From NCBI RefSeq assembly GCF_033097525.1, contig NZ_CP109907.1, positions 2,604,001 through 2,668,000 of the forward strand: a stretch of 64,000 bases of DNA, in the 5' to 3' direction. This document shows, piece by piece, positions 56,396 to 64,000 of the stretch. Positions within the stretch are counted from its first letter, which is position 1. Every line of letters begins with the position of its first letter. The translations under genes and the position numbers were made by a program. Under the pieces are notes generated by a model that saw nothing but the letters and a program-made list of their open reading frames with translations, made no database searches and was not told where the DNA came from. This DNA comes from Sphingobacterium sp. UGAL515B_05. Its GTDB lineage: Bacteria; Bacteroidota; Bacteroidia; Sphingobacteriales; Sphingobacteriaceae.

Positions 56396-57766
56396 ATGAA
56401 AACGATAATAAAAACATGTATAATAGTCGGTCTGTTCGCCAGTTTATATTCCTGTGTAAAAGAGGAGAAGCTGAATACTAAAATTGAAAATTACGATACC
56501 TTTGTTCCAGGAGCTATTGACGAATGGATTACAAAGAATCTGACCGATCCCTATAATATTGAAGTAGTCTACCGGTATCAGCGAAATATGCATGATATTA
56601 ATAAAAATATAGCACCGGCAGACGAATCCAAGGTTATTCCACAAATGGATGTGGTAATTAATGGATTTTTGGATGTTTATAAGAAAATCGGGGGAGTACC
56701 CTTTATAAAAACATACACACCCAAACAGTTTGCTTTATTTGGATCAGGTGATTACGATGTGGATGGCTCAGTAAAAGGAGGAACTGCAGACGGAGGTAGA
56801 AGGATCACTTTGTATGGGATTAATAATTTTGACATTGCGAATTCAAATTCTGTAACCGGTAACCTTCAGGTTATTCACCATGAATTTACCCATATCCTAA
56901 ATCAGATGAGATTTATCCCTGCTGAGTTTGGAAAAATATGTGCAGGTGATTATTACTCGAATTGGACTGCACAGGAGAATGACCAGGCAAAAGCAAGATC
57001 ATTGGGCTTCATTACACCTTATTCGAGAAAGTCGATCGGGGAAGATTTTGCCGAAGTCTTATCACATTTAATTGTCGCTGGTCAATTATATTATGACGAT
57101 TTTGCTTACGATAGTGGAAAGGATGCTTATCCCAAGTTTAAGCAAAAGGAGGCGATTGTACGGGATTACATGATGCAGAATTTTAACATTGATGTAACGC
57201 AATTGCAGATTGAATTTCAGCGCGTCATGTCGGAAAAATACAAATCTACACGTTATTCCGCTACAACGGCATTGAGCAATGACTATGTTGGTTCGTTGGA
57301 CTGGGATATCCGAAACACCTGGGGATTAGAAAACACGATTTCCAGCAAGCAAAGATCACTATTTATGGCAATTTTGGATGAGCTCGGAGGCTGGACCACC
57401 AAATCAATGACCTTCCAGTTTGTCTCCGCTACAAAGGCGACTTTAAACATTGGATTTGGCGATAATAATGTAACCTACACGGCATCCTATGACTTTGATA
57501 TTGTTAAAAACGCAGACAATACATTTAAAATCGCTAAGTCGGCGACCCAAGGGACAGGCAATAATTATGGTAATGGTACCATCGATTGGGTATTAGAAGA
57601 TACGCAACCCCTGATCGATTATTTGGGCAGTACTAGTTTTTCAGCCGACTGGAAACAAGTCGATTTGTCGGTCAATCCGAGCGATTATCTGCAATTTTTG
57701 ATCTTAAAAGATATAAAGGATCCAAATGCAACATTTATGGGCAAAGTAAATTTGAGGAAGTATTAG
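56396..57766 (+). CDS. Substrate import-associated zinc metallohydrolase lipoprotein
   Basis: 456 residues from the ATG at 56396 (lipobox LYSC, Cys20); an upstream in-frame start at 56333 lies inside SusD and is rejected. The zinc-protease motif H162-E-F-T-H166 (QVIHHEFTHILNQ) is followed by GEDFAE (E216, E220), either of which could be the third ligand. The family (lipoprotein HExxH next to SusCD) is known only by its genome context; the substrate is unknown. The C-terminal part (about 300-456) is a beta-rich DUF4302-like region, sharing themes with the next protein. It starts 4 bp after the SusD stop, clearly one operon. Confidence 0.9.
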   Translation: MKTIIKTCIIVGLFASLYSCVKEEKLNTKIENYDTFVPGAIDEWITKNLTDPYNIEVVYRYQRNMHDINKNIAPADESKVIPQMDVVINGFLDVYKKIGGVPFIKTYTPKQFALFGSGDYDVDGSVKGGTADGGRRITLYGINNFDIANSNSVTGNLQVIHHEFTHILNQMRFIPAEFGKICAGDYYSNWTAQENDQAKARSLGFITPYSRKSIGEDFAEVLSHLIVAGQLYYDDFAYDSGKDAYPKFKQKEAIVRDYMMQNFNIDVTQLQIEFQRVMSEKYKSTRYSATTALSNDYVGSLDWDIRNTWGLENTISSKQRSLFMAILDELGGWTTKSMTFQFVSATKATLNIGFGDNNVTYTASYDFDIVKNADNTFKIAKSATQGTGNNYGNGTIDWVLEDTQPLIDYLGSTSFSADWKQVDLSVNPSDYLQFLILKDIKDPNATFMGKVNLRKY

Positions 57767-57769
57767 ATT

Positions 57770-59101
57770 ATGAAAAAGATATTTTATTTAATGTTTTTGG
57801 TCCTATTGGCTTTCAGTTGTAGCAAACCAAAAGAAATGGATCCCATATTCGGTAATCCCGATGATAGGATTTCCGATACATTATTGTATGTTAAAAAGAC
57901 ATTGGTAGATGCACCATACGGGTGGAAAGCTTATACAACCACGGAGATATCCAAAGGGGGATATGGCTTCTATATGCAGTTTGGTGAAAATGATCGATTA
58001 AAGATGGTTGCGGATTTGAACGAGAATACATCTTCCGTAATAAAGGAGTCCACCTATCGCATACGTCAGATAATGTATGCTACGCTTTCTTTTGATACGT
58101 ATAACTATATTACTATGTTGCAAGATCCAGATCCTAGTGTTTTTGGTGGAACAGCTGGGAAAGGGCATGGTAGTGACAATGAATACGATTACGTGAAGAC
58201 TCATGGCGATACCTTGTTCTTTCAGGGACGTAAGTTTATTAGACCGCTTATTCTGGTTAAAGCAAAAGAAGATGAAGCAAAAAAATATACTTCAAAGGGC
58301 TATCTTGATGTAATTAACAAAAATAAAGCATTTTTTAAGAAAAACCCGTTAACTTCGATTGTTGTGGGCAATGTGGAAGCAGAATTGGCATTTGGTTTTC
58401 GAACCAAAAGAATGTCTATTATTACTGCCAATGCAGATGGAAGTTTTTCTTCTTCCTTTGTTGAATTCTGTAATACAATAGATGGACTTGAAATCGTTGG
58501 TGGCGTCCTAATAAATAATGTTCAACTAAAACGTTTCATATGGAAGGATGAGAATTCTCTTGTTGGGCTTGACAAAGATGGCAAGGAATATCCGTTGAAA
58601 ATTAATGCTTCTTCTGTTGTTCCGTATCTTACAGCTTTAGGAGCAAGTTTCTCTGTGATTACCATTCCGGATGTGACCACGTATAATGGGTGGAGTACAA
58701 ATTTTGCGACACGTAAAGCGCAAGCAAAAGCGGGAATTAATAGATGGGGATTTGATGGGGTTAATTTCTTTATTTTAAGGACTATAGATTTTAAGTTCCA
58801 ATCTGTTAATAAAAGAATGACTATTGTGTTTAATACGACATACGAAGGTTCTAAAACATTCACCCTAACGTATAATTATACCTACGCCGTTGAAAATGGT
58901 AAATTTAAATTTACATTAAGCGGAACACCTACGGGAAATGATGGAGCACTTTACAACGATGTTCGCTATTTACTGCAGGAGCGGATCAATGTTGATACGT
59001 TTGAACTGGGATACTTTGTAAATTCCGAAACCGGAGAAGTCATGTCTCAATTTAAGAGCGTTGAGCATCCTGATTTTTATTTTACAGGCCAAAATAATTA
59101 A
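57770..59101 (+). CDS. DUF4302 domain lipoprotein
   Basis: 443-residue lipoprotein (signal MKKIFYLMFLVLLAFSC, Cys17) that begins 3 bp after the previous stop. Typical DUF4302 opening: PDDRISDTLLYVKKTLVDAPYGWKAYTTTEISKGGYGFYMQFGENDRLKMV. The rest is beta-rich. Found with SusCD and HExxH lipoproteins in Bacteroidota; likely on the cell surface as part of the same ligand-handling assembly. Function not known. Confidence 0.88.
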   Translation: MKKIFYLMFLVLLAFSCSKPKEMDPIFGNPDDRISDTLLYVKKTLVDAPYGWKAYTTTEISKGGYGFYMQFGENDRLKMVADLNENTSSVIKESTYRIRQIMYATLSFDTYNYITMLQDPDPSVFGGTAGKGHGSDNEYDYVKTHGDTLFFQGRKFIRPLILVKAKEDEAKKYTSKGYLDVINKNKAFFKKNPLTSIVVGNVEAELAFGFRTKRMSIITANADGSFSSSFVEFCNTIDGLEIVGGVLINNVQLKRFIWKDENSLVGLDKDGKEYPLKINASSVVPYLTALGASFSVITIPDVTTYNGWSTNFATRKAQAKAGINRWGFDGVNFFILRTIDFKFQSVNKRMTIVFNTTYEGSKTFTLTYNYTYAVENGKFKFTLSGTPTGNDGALYNDVRYLLQERINVDTFELGYFVNSETGEVMSQFKSVEHPDFYFTGQNN

Positions 59102-59172
59102 TATTTTAATTCAGTATCGATCGGGCGATGGCCTTGGTCGATACTGATATTTCTATTTATAATGATGTTGCT

Positions 59173-60216
59173 ATGAAAGAATTTTATAAAAGTATTTTAA
59201 TTCTTGGATTACTGTTTATTGGGGGATGTGGTAAAAGTTCATTAGAACCAAATAGGTCGCAAAAATTTGCTGCTAGTAAAGACAACGAGTTTATTGAGGG
59301 GGTAGTTGTTTCAGCTACAGAATTTAATTCTTGTGCAGAAAAATACAATGATTCTACGATGCGATATATGAGATATGCTGGTACACATGATGTGTCAAAT
59401 TACGACTTTGAAACGAAAATGTCGCAGCTAATTCAATCAGGTTTGGCATGCTCAGCTTCAACATCACCGAATACACCTGTTGGACCTCAGCCATGGACTC
59501 CCAAGCCAATCGACGTGAATATAGATTATACTCTTGACGTAATTTATACTTATTTAGATAATCCTTCGCATTATATCGGTTCTTCCAATTTGACGACAAT
59601 GAAATGTTTGATTTCTTCGTACAAATCTCTCATAGCTCAGAACCCGATTGTAAGTGATATCAATGAAAGAACTTTGTTGTTTTCTAAACAGGTCGTAAAT
59701 GATGGCTATGAGAATGTCTATATTAATCCTTTACCACATTATGATCCTTGGAGTGGATTTTATCTTTTAGCGGCGATACAGACCTTGGTAGGAACAAGAG
59801 ACATTAGCGAACAGATCTATAATCAATATTTTGCTGGTAATTCAAATGAAACTTTTGTTTATCCTGTTGTTCAAAATATTGGTTGGATATATATAGGTAA
59901 CACTGGTGGGTCGAACCAGGAAAATATTCTTCCTGAGGTTCCAAAAACTGTACAGATAAATTATAATTCTAGCTTCGCTTTATATGCACCAACTTGGGAA
60001 AAGATTTATCAAGATCCGCGAATAGAGCCTATGCCTAGTACTAGCATATATTTTAATAGTATTAACAATAAACTGTACTCCAATAGTAGCTTTACCCAAT
60101 ATGTACCAGATGGCTTATATAGATTGCCAGCGGAGCATCAAAGTTTGTATGAGAAGAATCATTTCATTGTTGAAATAAAAAATGGTGAGATCTATAAGCA
60201 GTTTGGAAAATCTTAG
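59173..60216 (+). CDS. Lipoprotein of unknown function
   Basis: 347 residues from the ATG at 59173 (signal MKEFYKSILILGLLFIGGC, Cys19); an earlier start at 59128 would bury the signal behind 15 residues. No family recognised. The N-terminal half has Ser/Thr/Pro-rich stretches (SASTSPNTPVGPQPWTPKP), the C-terminal half is rich in Tyr/Asn/Ile. It follows the DUF4302 gene after 71 bp and is presumably in the same transcript. AT content is higher than in the SusCD genes, which may point to a variable accessory gene. Confidence 0.65.
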   Translation: MKEFYKSILILGLLFIGGCGKSSLEPNRSQKFAASKDNEFIEGVVVSATEFNSCAEKYNDSTMRYMRYAGTHDVSNYDFETKMSQLIQSGLACSASTSPNTPVGPQPWTPKPIDVNIDYTLDVIYTYLDNPSHYIGSSNLTTMKCLISSYKSLIAQNPIVSDINERTLLFSKQVVNDGYENVYINPLPHYDPWSGFYLLAAIQTLVGTRDISEQIYNQYFAGNSNETFVYPVVQNIGWIYIGNTGGSNQENILPEVPKTVQINYNSSFALYAPTWEKIYQDPRIEPMPSTSIYFNSINNKLYSNSSFTQYVPDGLYRLPAEHQSLYEKNHFIVEIKNGEIYKQFGKS

Positions 60217-60246
60217 ATAATATGGCTAAGCCAAGGGAGCAAGATT

Positions 60247-61059
60247 ATGATAAAAATTCCTAACCTACTAATTTTTTTTTCAGTTCTTATTTTTTGTGCT
60301 TGTTATAGGCATACTCATGTGATAAAGACTGAAATTATAGGAAAGCTTCCCGTATCAGCTCCCTTCTATATCGATTTATATAGTTTCGAGACAGGTGAAA
60401 AGATGATGTCTGATACTTTAGATCAAGAAGATTTTGTTTTAACTAGTAAATCGCTTCCAAAGGGGATTTATCAATTGGTTTTTTCGTGGGATCGGAATGT
60501 GGTGAAGCCGCAGGAGATTGAGCGATTTGCCCGTCAGCCTGAACTTGGTACACCAAAGTATTATATTTCAACTACATTTTGGCTCGATCCCAAAGAGTCA
60601 GGCAAATATAAGATCTTGCTTGAAAGTCCTGGTAAACAGGCCGAGTTAGAAGAACTATTGTTGGCTAAAAATGGAAGCGAATCTATTAAAATGGCGGTTG
60701 TATCAGGTGGGGAAAACAACAAGTTATATAATGAATACTTAACACTGGTGGATCGTTTTAAGGATAAAAACAGACATCAAAAAGATAGTCTTCAGCAGTT
60801 AGCAATACGTTATAGTGATCATAAATTCTTGCAAGAAGTAGGTCGGATACAAAAGCTCTTATCAAAAGACTGGTTGGTTGATGTGAAGAATGAATTGTTA
60901 GCAGATGAAATCGATTTTATGAAAAGGAATATTGACGCTGAGGTTATTCCCCGTATTTATAAAATTCAGCTAAATAATAAAGATAACGTTGAACGATATC
61001 ATGAAGTATATAGCTTATTTCCATTGAAAGTGAGGCAAAATCTGGCTTTAAAAAATTAA
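60247..61059 (+). CDS. Lipoprotein resembling the DUF4369 half of thioredoxin-like proteins
   Basis: 270-residue lipoprotein (lipobox FCAC, Cys19). The opening beta-rich part (EIIGKLPVSAPFYIDLYSFETGEKMMSDTLDQEDFVL, LPKGIYQLVF) resembles the DUF4369 domain, and the long helical part ends VKVRQNLALKN-like just where the usual family members continue into a TlpA-like thioredoxin domain. That domain is missing: the stop is at 61059 and no CxxC follows. So it is either a natural short form or a truncated protein (inference). Confidence 0.6.
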   Translation: MIKIPNLLIFFSVLIFCACYRHTHVIKTEIIGKLPVSAPFYIDLYSFETGEKMMSDTLDQEDFVLTSKSLPKGIYQLVFSWDRNVVKPQEIERFARQPELGTPKYYISTTFWLDPKESGKYKILLESPGKQAELEELLLAKNGSESIKMAVVSGGENNKLYNEYLTLVDRFKDKNRHQKDSLQQLAIRYSDHKFLQEVGRIQKLLSKDWLVDVKNELLADEIDFMKRNIDAEVIPRIYKIQLNNKDNVERYHEVYSLFPLKVRQNLALKN

Positions 61060-61089
61060 AATTATTGAACTATTAAAAAATCATTGATT

Positions 61090-61530
61090 ATGAGAGAAGT
61101 CTTTAAAACACACATAAGTTTCGGTAGTTATATCTGGGGAGTTGCGATGACTATATTCATCGTGATGTTATCTTATGAAGGTCTTGAAAAAGGACTGTAT
61201 CTGGGGACACTATTGTTATTTGGTATATTCGCAATAACTTGGTATTTTACATTCTTTTATAAAAGGTATTGGATTGAAGGTGATAAGCTTTTTATTAAGA
61301 CAGTCTCCGGTACGAAATCTGTTGATATTACTTCTATACGAAAATTAGAAACAGATAAGGTAGACTGGTTTGGTACAATGAGACTTACAATTTTAAGACC
61401 GTATAGAAAAGGATTGGTACTGCATTATAATAAGATTGACGATATATTCGTCGATCCAGAAAGTCCTACTGAGTTTATCGAAAAATTAAAACAGATTGCA
61501 CCGAATATCGATGTCATAGCAGGTAAATAG
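61090..61530 (+). CDS. Two-helix membrane protein with PH-like domain
   Basis: 146 residues from the ATG at 61090 (an in-frame TTG lies at 61084). Two transmembrane helices (about 12-30 and 37-56, ending FTFFYKRYWIEGDKLFIKT) are followed by a cytoplasmic beta-barrel-like part (SVDITSIRKLETDK, LTILRPYRKGLVLHYNK, EFIEKLKQIAPN). This layout fits bacterial PH-domain proteins; no specific function. Last gene of the FecI-regulated cluster, 30 bp after the previous stop. Confidence 0.65.
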   Translation: MREVFKTHISFGSYIWGVAMTIFIVMLSYEGLEKGLYLGTLLLFGIFAITWYFTFFYKRYWIEGDKLFIKTVSGTKSVDITSIRKLETDKVDWFGTMRLTILRPYRKGLVLHYNKIDDIFVDPESPTEFIEKLKQIAPNIDVIAGK

Positions 61531-62025
61531 GCTGGAGTTTTAAGTCTACTTTTAGAACTATCTCAGTTGTTAATCCTAAAGTTGTTTATACTGGACGACT
61601 CTAACTTTATGCCAATAGGAGGTTCTCCTCTGATATAGAAGATAATTTGAAATAAATATGAGACTTCCCTATACATTAAATTGGCGATATTCATTTGGAA
61701 TTTTCGCTAATAAATATGGACGGTGGCATCTCTTGTTACAATTAAAATTGACTTTTTGACAATAAGTTATTTTTTTTTTGAGCCGTTCCTCTTTTTTATC
61801 TTTACCCCCCTTAAAGAAGTTATCTTTTATTTTTTTACTGCCGATTTTCTAAGTTTATAAGTATAAAAGAGCATATGAGATTCCGCTTGGTAACTTTTTT
61901 GTGTGAATAATAAAAAATATTTAGCATTTTTACCAAACAATTATTAAGCACTTACATGTAAGTGCACATACATGTCCTAAAATATCCGCTACGAAGTACA
62001 ATTTGTAGTCGCGGGATCTTTAACG
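61531..62025. other. 495-bp gap before the second FecI
   Basis: No clear terminator for the preceding cluster and no strong TAnnTTTG. A perfect 18-bp palindrome (61948-61965) and an 11-bp one (TACAATTTGTA, 61997-62007) lie within 80 bp of the sigma-factor start. A 33-codon frame at 61658-61759 has no support. Confidence 0.45.
61948..61965. promoter_or_regulatory. 18-bp perfect palindrome upstream of second FecI
   Basis: GCACTTACATGTAAGTGC, 60 bp before the sigma-factor ATG. A dimeric regulator site is the simplest reading; no equivalent is seen at the first FecI gene. Confidence 0.5.
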
Positions 62026-62553
62026 ATGCAGAAGGAAGAAGTATTATTTAAAACACACTATAACGGATTGTGCCACTTTGCTTGGAAAATTGTTGGTGAT
62101 TTAGCTGTGGCTGAAGACCTAGTTCAAGATTCATTTGTCGCTTATTTTAAAAACACCGAGCAGGTCAGCGACAATGAGATTGCCGTTAAAAATTACTTGT
62201 ATAGTTCGGTTCGTTTCGCCTGTTATAATCATATTCGCCACGAAAAAGTACAACAAAGATATTGGAATGTCGTCGGTTTTACAGAAGAGGATAATATAGC
62301 CCTTGAATTGAATATGATTCATAGTGAGGCCATTCAGGAAATTTACAAAATTATCGAACAGATGCCGACCTCTTGTCAACAGGTCTTTCGCCTGGGCTAT
62401 TTAGATGGATTGTCTAATCTTGAAATAACCCAGGAATTGAAAATTAGCATCAATACCGTAAAAACCCAAAAACAGCGCGGTATGAAAATGCTTTTAAAAC
62501 GACTAAATCCTGAGTTTTTACCCCTTATTATATTTTTGTTAAAAAATATTTAA
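62026..62553 (+). CDS. ECF sigma factor, FecI/Bacteroidota SusC-operon type (second)
   Basis: 175-residue paralogue of the sigma factor at 49328: region 2 FKTHYNGLCHFAWKIVGDLAVAEDLVQDSFVAYF, region 4 QMPTSCQQVFRLGYLDGLSNLEITQELKISINTVKTQKQRGMKML, end LPLIIFLLKNI. Differences cluster between regions 2 and 4. Followed after 46 bp by its FecR. Confidence 0.94.
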   Translation: MQKEEVLFKTHYNGLCHFAWKIVGDLAVAEDLVQDSFVAYFKNTEQVSDNEIAVKNYLYSSVRFACYNHIRHEKVQQRYWNVVGFTEEDNIALELNMIHSEAIQEIYKIIEQMPTSCQQVFRLGYLDGLSNLEITQELKISINTVKTQKQRGMKMLLKRLNPEFLPLIIFLLKNI

Positions 62554-62569
62554 ATTCTTGTCACCCCTT
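62551..62569 (+). promoter_or_regulatory. Conserved TTCTTGTCACCC motif between fecI and fecR (second)
   Basis: TAAATTCTTGTCACCCCTT begins at the sigma-factor stop codon and lies about 31 bp before the fecR start; counterpart of 49851-49870. Confidence 0.5.
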
Positions 62570-62599
62570 TTCCTGCCTTAAGTTTCTTTACTATACAAT

Positions 62600-63751
62600 A
62601 TGGAAGAAAACTCAGGGCATATCTCTCAGCTGCTTCAAAAATTTTTATTTGGTCAATTGACCGAAATAGAACAAAAACAATTTGAAGAGTGGCTACAAGC
62701 TAGTGACCAAAACAGACGGCTTTTAGAATCATTTCGAAAAGCAAAGAATATTGAACAAGATTTAGCTGTTGTTAAGCAATTGGATGCAAATAGAGCTTGG
62801 GAAAAGCTTAACAGCAGGAATAATAAATCTAATTATAAGTGGTTTATCAGTATTGCCGCATCGTTACTTCTATTGGCCACTTTTTTCTATCTATGGCAGA
62901 GCAGTTATTTGAAGACAGATGAAGATGCTGTACATAATCTAACTTTGAGTTTGGAGCAGGATGTCGAACCGGCACAGAGTGGGGCTATTTTACAGTTGTC
63001 CAATGGTGAAAAAGTTGTGCTTAATAACAAGACGTCCAAAACCTACCATACAAATAAGACATTTGTTGGAAATGGCGCGGAATTAATCGTTAAAAACGAT
63101 AAAAACCAGCAAGTATCCCGTTTGAATTCGCTCATAGTGCCACGTGCAAGTTATTATAAAATCACTTTGAGCGATGGTACCAAAGTTTGGGTTAATGCAC
63201 AGTCGAAATTAAATTTTCCGGCGCAATTTTCAGCAGATGAAAGAAGGGTGAGTTTAGAGGGAGAGGCCTATTTTGAAGTGGCACATGACGCTAAAAAGCC
63301 TTTTTACGTTGATTCAAAAGCTGGAGAAATCAAGGTTTTGGGTACGCATTTCAATGTATTCGCTTACCACGATGATATCCGTGCAACGCTAGTCGAAGGT
63401 AAAGTAGAGGTGCGACAAAAGGAAAATAAATTAGAATTGAATCCAGGTGAATTTGCTTCCCTTTCGAAAAATAATATGATAAAGGGGAATGCTGATATTC
63501 AGCAGGATTTAGCTTGGCATAACAATGAATTTTACTTTAAAAAGGAAACGATTGTAAATATTGCTCATCAACTGTCCCGATGGTACGATCTGGATGTGAA
63601 ATTTAGGGGCAATGTGCAACTCAGCAAAGAATATAGCGGTAGTATACAGCGCGATGTAAAACTTTCTCAAGTGTTGGAGATGTTATCGTATGTCAGTGAC
63701 CTTCGATTTGAAGTTCACGGTAAGGAATTGATTATTGAGAACAAAAGCTAA
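62600..63751 (+). CDS. FecR-family anti-sigma factor (second)
   Basis: 383 residues: cytoplasmic part about 1-78, transmembrane helix about 81-99 (WFISIAASLLLLATFFYLW), FecR domain about 185-285 (YYKITLSDGTKVWVNAQSKLNFPAQF, RRVSLEGEAYFEVAHDAKKPFYVDSKAGEIKVLGTHFNVF), C-terminal LSRWYDLDVKFRGN and LSQVLEMLSYVSDLRF. Close paralogue of the protein at 49896 over its whole length. It should control the sigma factor 46 bp upstream in response to the SusC that starts at 63935. Confidence 0.94.
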   Translation: MEENSGHISQLLQKFLFGQLTEIEQKQFEEWLQASDQNRRLLESFRKAKNIEQDLAVVKQLDANRAWEKLNSRNNKSNYKWFISIAASLLLLATFFYLWQSSYLKTDEDAVHNLTLSLEQDVEPAQSGAILQLSNGEKVVLNNKTSKTYHTNKTFVGNGAELIVKNDKNQQVSRLNSLIVPRASYYKITLSDGTKVWVNAQSKLNFPAQFSADERRVSLEGEAYFEVAHDAKKPFYVDSKAGEIKVLGTHFNVFAYHDDIRATLVEGKVEVRQKENKLELNPGEFASLSKNNMIKGNADIQQDLAWHNNEFYFKKETIVNIAHQLSRWYDLDVKFRGNVQLSKEYSGSIQRDVKLSQVLEMLSYVSDLRFEVHGKELIIENKS

Positions 63752-63833
63752 CTTATTTTAAAATATAAAACTAATTCAGCAAGGCTTATGATATAATATT
63801 ACTATCCAATCATTAAAGTGCCCAAAAAAAAGA

Positions 63834-63861
63834 GAACAGGAATGTTGGCGCATCCCTGTTC
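63834..63861 (+). promoter_or_regulatory. Conserved SusC leader hairpin, copy 2
   Basis: GAACAGG (63834-63840) pairs with CCTGTTC (63855-63861), with ATG/CAT inside; sequence AGAACAGGAATGTTG is the same as in copy 1 at 51111-51125. It ends 73 bp before the SusC ATG. Confidence 0.6.
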
Positions 63862-63934
63862 AGAAATGTGATCAAAGGGCTCATAACTTAAAAGTGAACT
63901 ATTAATTACCTAATTAACCACAAAATGTAAATGT

Positions 63935-64000
63935 ATGAATAACTTACCATTTAGCAAAGCCTGGTCCTTGTTACCCCAAGATCATAGGTTTTGCAAACCC
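63935..64000 (+). CDS. SusC-like TonB-dependent receptor, 3' truncated by window end
   Basis: Only 22 codons are in the window (MNNLPFSKAWSLLPQDHRFC then KP). They match the N-terminal leader of the STN-type SusC at 51212 at most positions, including MNNLPF, the W at 10 and RFCKP, which is strong evidence that a third FecI/FecR-controlled SusC begins here. Confidence 0.85.
   Translation, partial: MNNLPFSKAWSLLPQDHRFCKP

Noticed and set aside
61658..61759. 33-codon frame upstream of the second FecI
   Set aside because: Too short and without similarity I can recognise; no promoter or homologue supports it.

Overview
The window is a Bacteroidota chromosome segment, most probably from Sphingobacteriaceae and plausibly Sphingobacterium (genus inferred from gene content, not proven). 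The support is four SusC-type TonB-dependent receptors (one cut by the window end), three SusD-like lipoproteins, two FecI/FecR sigma/anti-sigma pairs, many short-signal lipoproteins, moderate-to-low GC, and promoters with the Bacteroidota -7 consensus TAnnTTTG.

Layout. (1) 1-6.2 kb: two exported six-hairpin-type glycosidases (the first cut by the window start) and a GntR regulator with a sugar-binding-like C-terminal domain, the end of a polysaccharide-utilisation locus. (2) 6.4-15.2 kb: mostly minus-strand genes: a DUF4136 lipoprotein, glutamine-dependent NAD synthase, a 1-kb non-coding stretch with a candidate small RNA and a helically phased 11-bp repeat cluster, two FKBP lipoproteins, a TonB receptor with a plug CxxC pair plus an exported thioredoxin, and a His-containing membrane-anchored protein. 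(3) 15.3-23.7 kb: housekeeping genes panC-panD, a one-domain glycogen-synthase-like protein, ispF, PBP1A, uvrC and era. (4) 23.8-24.5 kb: five tandem, identical initiator tRNA-fMet genes in 129/130-bp units. (5) 24.5-25.9 kb: an insertion sequence with two overlapping transposase ORFs. (6) 26.2-36.1 kb: two tandem SusC/SusD pairs with duplicated upstream control regions (LacI-type operator candidates and a conserved dyad). (7) 36.3-42 kb: der-cysS, an exported NTF2-like protein and a SurA-type foldase. (8) 42-48.9 kb: an exported lactonase-type beta-propeller and a complete seven-gene Mrp Na+/H+ antiporter operon. (9) 49.3-64 kb: a FecI-FecR-SusC(STN)-SusD locus followed by an HExxH zinc lipoprotein, a DUF4302 lipoprotein and three poorly known membrane or lipid-anchored proteins. 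A second FecI-FecR pair follows, and the first 22 codons of its own SusC are cut off at the window end.

How the genes work together. In region 9 the STN domain of SusC is expected to signal substrate binding to FecR, which releases FecI to transcribe the import genes. There are no glycosidases there, and the zinc-protease-like lipoprotein suggests a peptide or other non-glycan substrate (inference). The paired SusCD systems of region 6 lack FecI/FecR and STN, and their operators point to a LacI-type repressor encoded elsewhere. The most unusual signals are the five-copy initiator tRNA array with hairpins in every spacer, the duplicated SusCD control module, the repeat cluster near 9.6 kb, and the FecI/FecR import locus with its conserved leader hairpin.
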